Shown here: piece after piece, positions 61,550 to 64,000 of the stretch | Position numbering within the stretch: the first letter of the stretch is position 1 | Layout: every line of letters starts with the position of its first letter | NCBI RefSeq assembly: GCF_001544275.1 | Contig: NZ_BCQE01000020.1 | Coordinates: forward strand, 1-64,000 | Source of the DNA: Enterococcus gallinarum NBRC 100675 | GTDB taxonomy: Bacteria > Bacillota > Bacilli > Lactobacillales > Enterococcaceae | Direction of reading: 5' to 3' | DNA length: 64,000 nt | Position numbers and translations under genes: made by a program | Notes under the pieces: generated by a model | The model's database searches: none | Told to the model about the DNA's origin: nothing | What the model saw: the letters and a program-made list of their open reading frames with translations, nothing else

Positions 61550-62896
61550 ATGAAAAAAAGAAAAGATCAGCATTATTTACTGGGACTTATAAAATTTGTT
61601 GTGTTTACGATACTTGGGACGATTTTAGTACTTGTGCCCTTTAGTTTTGATGGGTCAGTGGACACAATTCTTTTCCACTATTTAAAGATATTTGTAAAAA
61701 CGTTCCAAGCACCGTTAACTGGGATTATGGTAGTCTTGATTGTTTTAAGTGCGATTTTAGCTGTATTCGATCAAGTGAAAAAAGACACAATCATTCGTCG
61801 TCATCGTCTACTAAATAAGCTTTTTTCTACTAGTTTATTTTACACAATAAACCGTGTGATTGGAGCGATTATTTCCCTTCTAGTTTATTTTAAAATTGGC
61901 CCGAACTTTATCGCTTCGCCTGATACTGGTGGTACGATGTTATCTTTAGCGACCCAATTATCGGTGTTAGTACCAATGATGTTATTATTTCAAACTTTTA
62001 TTTTAGAGTTCGGAGCGATGGAATTTTTAGGTGAAATCGTGGGTGGAATTGTTAAACCGATTTTTAAAGTTTCTGAAATTTGTGCTGTGAATATCATCAG
62101 TGCTTGGGTCGGTCCGGGAAATGTGGCAATCATGGCAACAGAGGAATTCTTTGCAAAAGGATACTTTACTGTACGTGAAATGGCAGTTATTGGTTCCCAG
62201 TTTGCGACAGGAAGTATTGGATGGATTGTATTAGTCAGTTCGGTTTTAAATGTCATTGATTACTTTGGCTTAATTTTAGCTGGACTTGCAATAGTGAGCG
62301 TAATTGTTGCAGCAATTAGTGTACGTATTCCCCCCCTATCAACTTTTCCAGATACTTATATGAATGGTTCGATTGCATCCAAAATCACAATAGAAAAATC
62401 TGGTAATTGGTTTACACGTGCACTCAATAATGCTGTTGATCGTGCAAATGAATCTAATCTTTCAAATTTTGTTGCTAAAATCGATAATATGACTTTCTAT
62501 GTGTTTTGGTTAACACCAATCATTGTATGTTGGGGCACCTTAGCCTTAGTGATTTCATTATATACACCGCTACTTAAAATCATCTCCATGCCAGTTGAAT
62601 GGATTTTAATGGCATTTGGAATTGCAAGCCCAGATATAACTGCTAGTGCGATTATGTCTGGTTTGGCAGATAATTATTTACCAGTTATTTTAGGTCAATC
62701 TGTTGAATCTACCGTAAGTCGAGTGATTATTGCGATGATGAGTATTATTCAAATTATATATTTATCTGAAACAGCAACTTTACTGATTTCAACGAATAAG
62801 CACATGAAATTCTGGCATGTGATTGTCATCTTTTTAGAGCGTACTTTTTTATCACTATTTTTTGTCATTTTAATTGCGAAATTTTTTGTTAGATAG
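61550..62896 (+). CDS. YjiH-family membrane transporter (nucleoside-recognition Gate domain)
   Basis: 448 residues, AAGGAG 7 bases before ATG, about ten membrane helices. Gate-type repeats: GAMEFLGEIVGGIVKPIFKVSEICAVNIISAWVGPGNVAIMATEEFF and the C-terminal LSETATLLISTNKHMKFW. Gate-domain proteins include nucleoside transporters and the uncharacterised YjiH group. The neighbours suggest uptake of a hydroxy- or keto-acid or related compound; substrate unknown. Followed by the dehydrogenase gene after 10 bp. Confidence 0.78.
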   Translation: MKKRKDQHYLLGLIKFVVFTILGTILVLVPFSFDGSVDTILFHYLKIFVKTFQAPLTGIMVVLIVLSAILAVFDQVKKDTIIRRHRLLNKLFSTSLFYTINRVIGAIISLLVYFKIGPNFIASPDTGGTMLSLATQLSVLVPMMLLFQTFILEFGAMEFLGEIVGGIVKPIFKVSEICAVNIISAWVGPGNVAIMATEEFFAKGYFTVREMAVIGSQFATGSIGWIVLVSSVLNVIDYFGLILAGLAIVSVIVAAISVRIPPLSTFPDTYMNGSIASKITIEKSGNWFTRALNNAVDRANESNLSNFVAKIDNMTFYVFWLTPIIVCWGTLALVISLYTPLLKIISMPVEWILMAFGIASPDITASAIMSGLADNYLPVILGQSVESTVSRVIIAMMSIIQIIYLSETATLLISTNKHMKFWHVIVIFLERTFLSLFFVILIAKFFVR

Positions 62897-62906
62897 GAGA
62901 ATTCTT

Positions 62907-63881
62907 ATGAAAGTAGTCAGATTATTTGAAGATAATATGTTTGAACATGAGTTAAAAGCCATTAAAGAATTGAATTTAGATCTAGAAATGGCAGTGCGTC
63001 CGAGTCAAACTCCAACAGATATTATTGAAAATGCCCATGATGCAGATATTATTATTACCGTGTATGAACCATTAACGGAGGAAGTTTTATCACAGTTACC
63101 CAACTTAAAATTAGTAGTCTATCGTTCGATTGGCTTTAATTCTGTGGACTTAGATTATGCAAATGAACATAGATTGCCGGTTTCTCATATTACTCAATAT
63201 TGTATTGATGAGGTGGCTAACTATGTGATAGCAGCTATTCTTTCTCATAATCGTCGCATTATTGATTTCAATCAATCGGTAAAAGTTGATCACGAATGGA
63301 ATTATGAGTTATTTCCAGATATGCGTCGTTTATCTTCCTTAACTGTTGGTCTAATTGGATTTGGAAATATCCCACGTTTAATTGCAAAACGTTTACAGGT
63401 TTTTGGTTGTAAATTGATTGCTTATGATCCTTTTGTAGTTTCAGAAATCTTTGAACAATCAAATGTGAAACAAGCTAGTCTAGAAGAAATTTTTGAGCAA
63501 AGTGATTATATTTCATCGCACTTGCCTTTAAATAATAGTACAAAAGGAATATTAAATGTAAACTTATTTAATTTGTGCCAAAAGCACCCAGTTTTTATTA
63601 ATTCTTCACGTGGTGGTGTTGTAAATGAAGAGGATTTAGTGGCGGCTTTGCAATCAGGAAAACTCTCATATGCGATTTTAGATGTGGTGCATAACGAAAA
63701 TCCAGATTTGAATAAGTTACCATTTATGCAAATGGATAATGTTGTATTAACCCCACATATTGCTTTTTATTCACAAGAAGCCTTTATTCAGGGAGTTCAA
63801 GATAACTTTAAAAATATTCAAGCTTTTTTAAACGGCGATTTATCTAAAGGCGAAATTGTAAATCTTAAACAAATTCAGTAA
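62907..63881 (+). CDS. D-isomer-specific 2-hydroxyacid dehydrogenase
   Basis: 324 residues from ATG 62907 (AGGAGA 6 bases upstream; a longer frame overlaps the transporter). Substrate domain 1-100, Rossmann domain with VGLIGFGNIPRLIAKRL near 150. Catalytic residues: Arg in NSSRGGVVNEEDL (about 234), Glu near 262 (HNEN), His in LTPHIAFYS (about 290). Interconverts a 2-keto acid and a D-2-hydroxy acid with NAD(P). Glyoxylate, phosphoglycerate or lactate-like substrates cannot be told apart. Confidence 0.87.
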   Translation: MKVVRLFEDNMFEHELKAIKELNLDLEMAVRPSQTPTDIIENAHDADIIITVYEPLTEEVLSQLPNLKLVVYRSIGFNSVDLDYANEHRLPVSHITQYCIDEVANYVIAAILSHNRRIIDFNQSVKVDHEWNYELFPDMRRLSSLTVGLIGFGNIPRLIAKRLQVFGCKLIAYDPFVVSEIFEQSNVKQASLEEIFEQSDYISSHLPLNNSTKGILNVNLFNLCQKHPVFINSSRGGVVNEEDLVAALQSGKLSYAILDVVHNENPDLNKLPFMQMDNVVLTPHIAFYSQEAFIQGVQDNFKNIQAFLNGDLSKGEIVNLKQIQ

Positions 63882-63908
63882 ACATCCCCCATTTTCACGG
63901 GGGATGTT
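63881..63908 (+). terminator. Terminator of the transporter-dehydrogenase operon
   Basis: 10-bp perfect stem AACATCCCCC / GGGGGATGTT with an 8-base loop, directly after the dehydrogenase stop. Confidence 0.8.
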
Positions 63909-63960
63909 CACTATCCTCTAATCTCTAATAAATATCGATTATCGAAATATTTACTTCTGT

Positions 63961-64000
63961 TTAGTCATTTTCTTTAATATCCATAGAAACATTACCATCA
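63961..64000 (-). CDS. Possible 3' end of a gene entering from the right
   Basis: On the minus strand the last 12 codons would read DGNVSMDIKEND and stop at 63961-63963. Only 40 bases are visible, so coding status is uncertain. Confidence 0.25.
   Translation of the reverse strand, partial: DGNVSMDIKEND

Larger units (their letters stand above)
27404..64000. mobile_element. Genomic island integrated at rplS (right end outside the window)
   Basis: Starts at the rplS 3' copy and carries a tyrosine integrase, excisionase-like HTH and Tn916 Orf8/Orf7-like genes at its left end. From here the base composition becomes clearly more AT-rich than the preceding 27 kb and stays so. The cargo is accessory: surface proteins, metal uptake, three sugar loci, many solo regulators and IS remnants. 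No second rplS end, relaxase, coupling ATPase or conjugation gene is visible, so whether it is an ICE, an IME or an immobile island cannot be decided. Right boundary unknown. Confidence 0.65.

Overview
The window looks like the chromosome of an Enterococcus, most likely close to E. faecium. The reasons are low GC, strong AGGAGG ribosome binding sites, LPXTG surface proteins, many mannose-family PTS operons, an AtxA/Mga-type regulator beside a pilus-tip-like adhesin, and an L19 C-terminus (IKEIRR) of the lactic acid bacteria type. Species was not tested by any search.

Region 1 (1-27.4 kb) has ordinary chromosomal composition. It starts with an almost complete vWA/Cna-B sortase-anchored adhesin that leaves the window on the left, with a divergent Mga-like regulator. 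Then come a bile-salt-hydrolase/penicillin V acylase family enzyme, an acid-sugar dehydratase of the mandelate racemase group, a GH1 6-phospho-glycosidase with a PTS IIC and a divergent GntR regulator, and a muropeptide pair (NlpC/P60 enzyme plus peptide-binding lipoprotein). A Fur-controlled heme-monooxygenase-like gene, free methionine sulfoxide reductase and an Rrf2-controlled NAD(P)-binding protein follow. The region ends with an eight-gene GntR-agaS-lacD-bgaC-PTS operon for Gal-beta-1,3-HexNAc sugars and a PhnP-like metallo-hydrolase.

Region 2 (27.4 kb to the right edge) is AT-rich and is read as a genomic island. Its left end is a 21-bp copy of the last codons of rplS (ribosomal protein L19) followed by a native-looking terminator. 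Next come a tyrosine integrase, an excisionase-like HTH protein and a Tn916 Orf8/Orf7-like pair. No conjugation genes are visible. The right end and intact rplS should lie beyond 64 kb. Cargo includes a 1098-residue LPXTG protein with 82-residue repeats, a peptidoglycan/polysaccharide deacetylase and an eight-gene zinc-starvation operon under a Zur box (zinc-free S14, L32 and L33 paralogs, CobW GTPase, ZinT-AdcA fusion, three small proteins). It also carries a Fur-boxed Mn/Fe/Zn ABC transporter with a frameshifted permease, and a second repeat LPXTG protein. Further on are a mannose-family PTS with GH31 and ROK regulator (it resembles, from memory, the E. faecium ptsD/bepA island), a ManNAc PTS-nanE-RpiR locus, two tandem TetR regulators, and an IclR-YjiH-hydroxyacid dehydrogenase locus.

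The most interesting signal is regulatory. A near-identical 20-bp inverted repeat lies in front of the second-strand TetR gene (59548), both LPXTG genes (33701, 46881) and upstream of the zinc operon (41847). The second LPXTG promoter is sandwiched between this site and a Zur box. The island may therefore encode a surface-protein regulon that joins zinc starvation to an unknown TetR ligand. Remnants of IS200/IS605 and IS3 elements and several frameshifts show ongoing decay inside the island.
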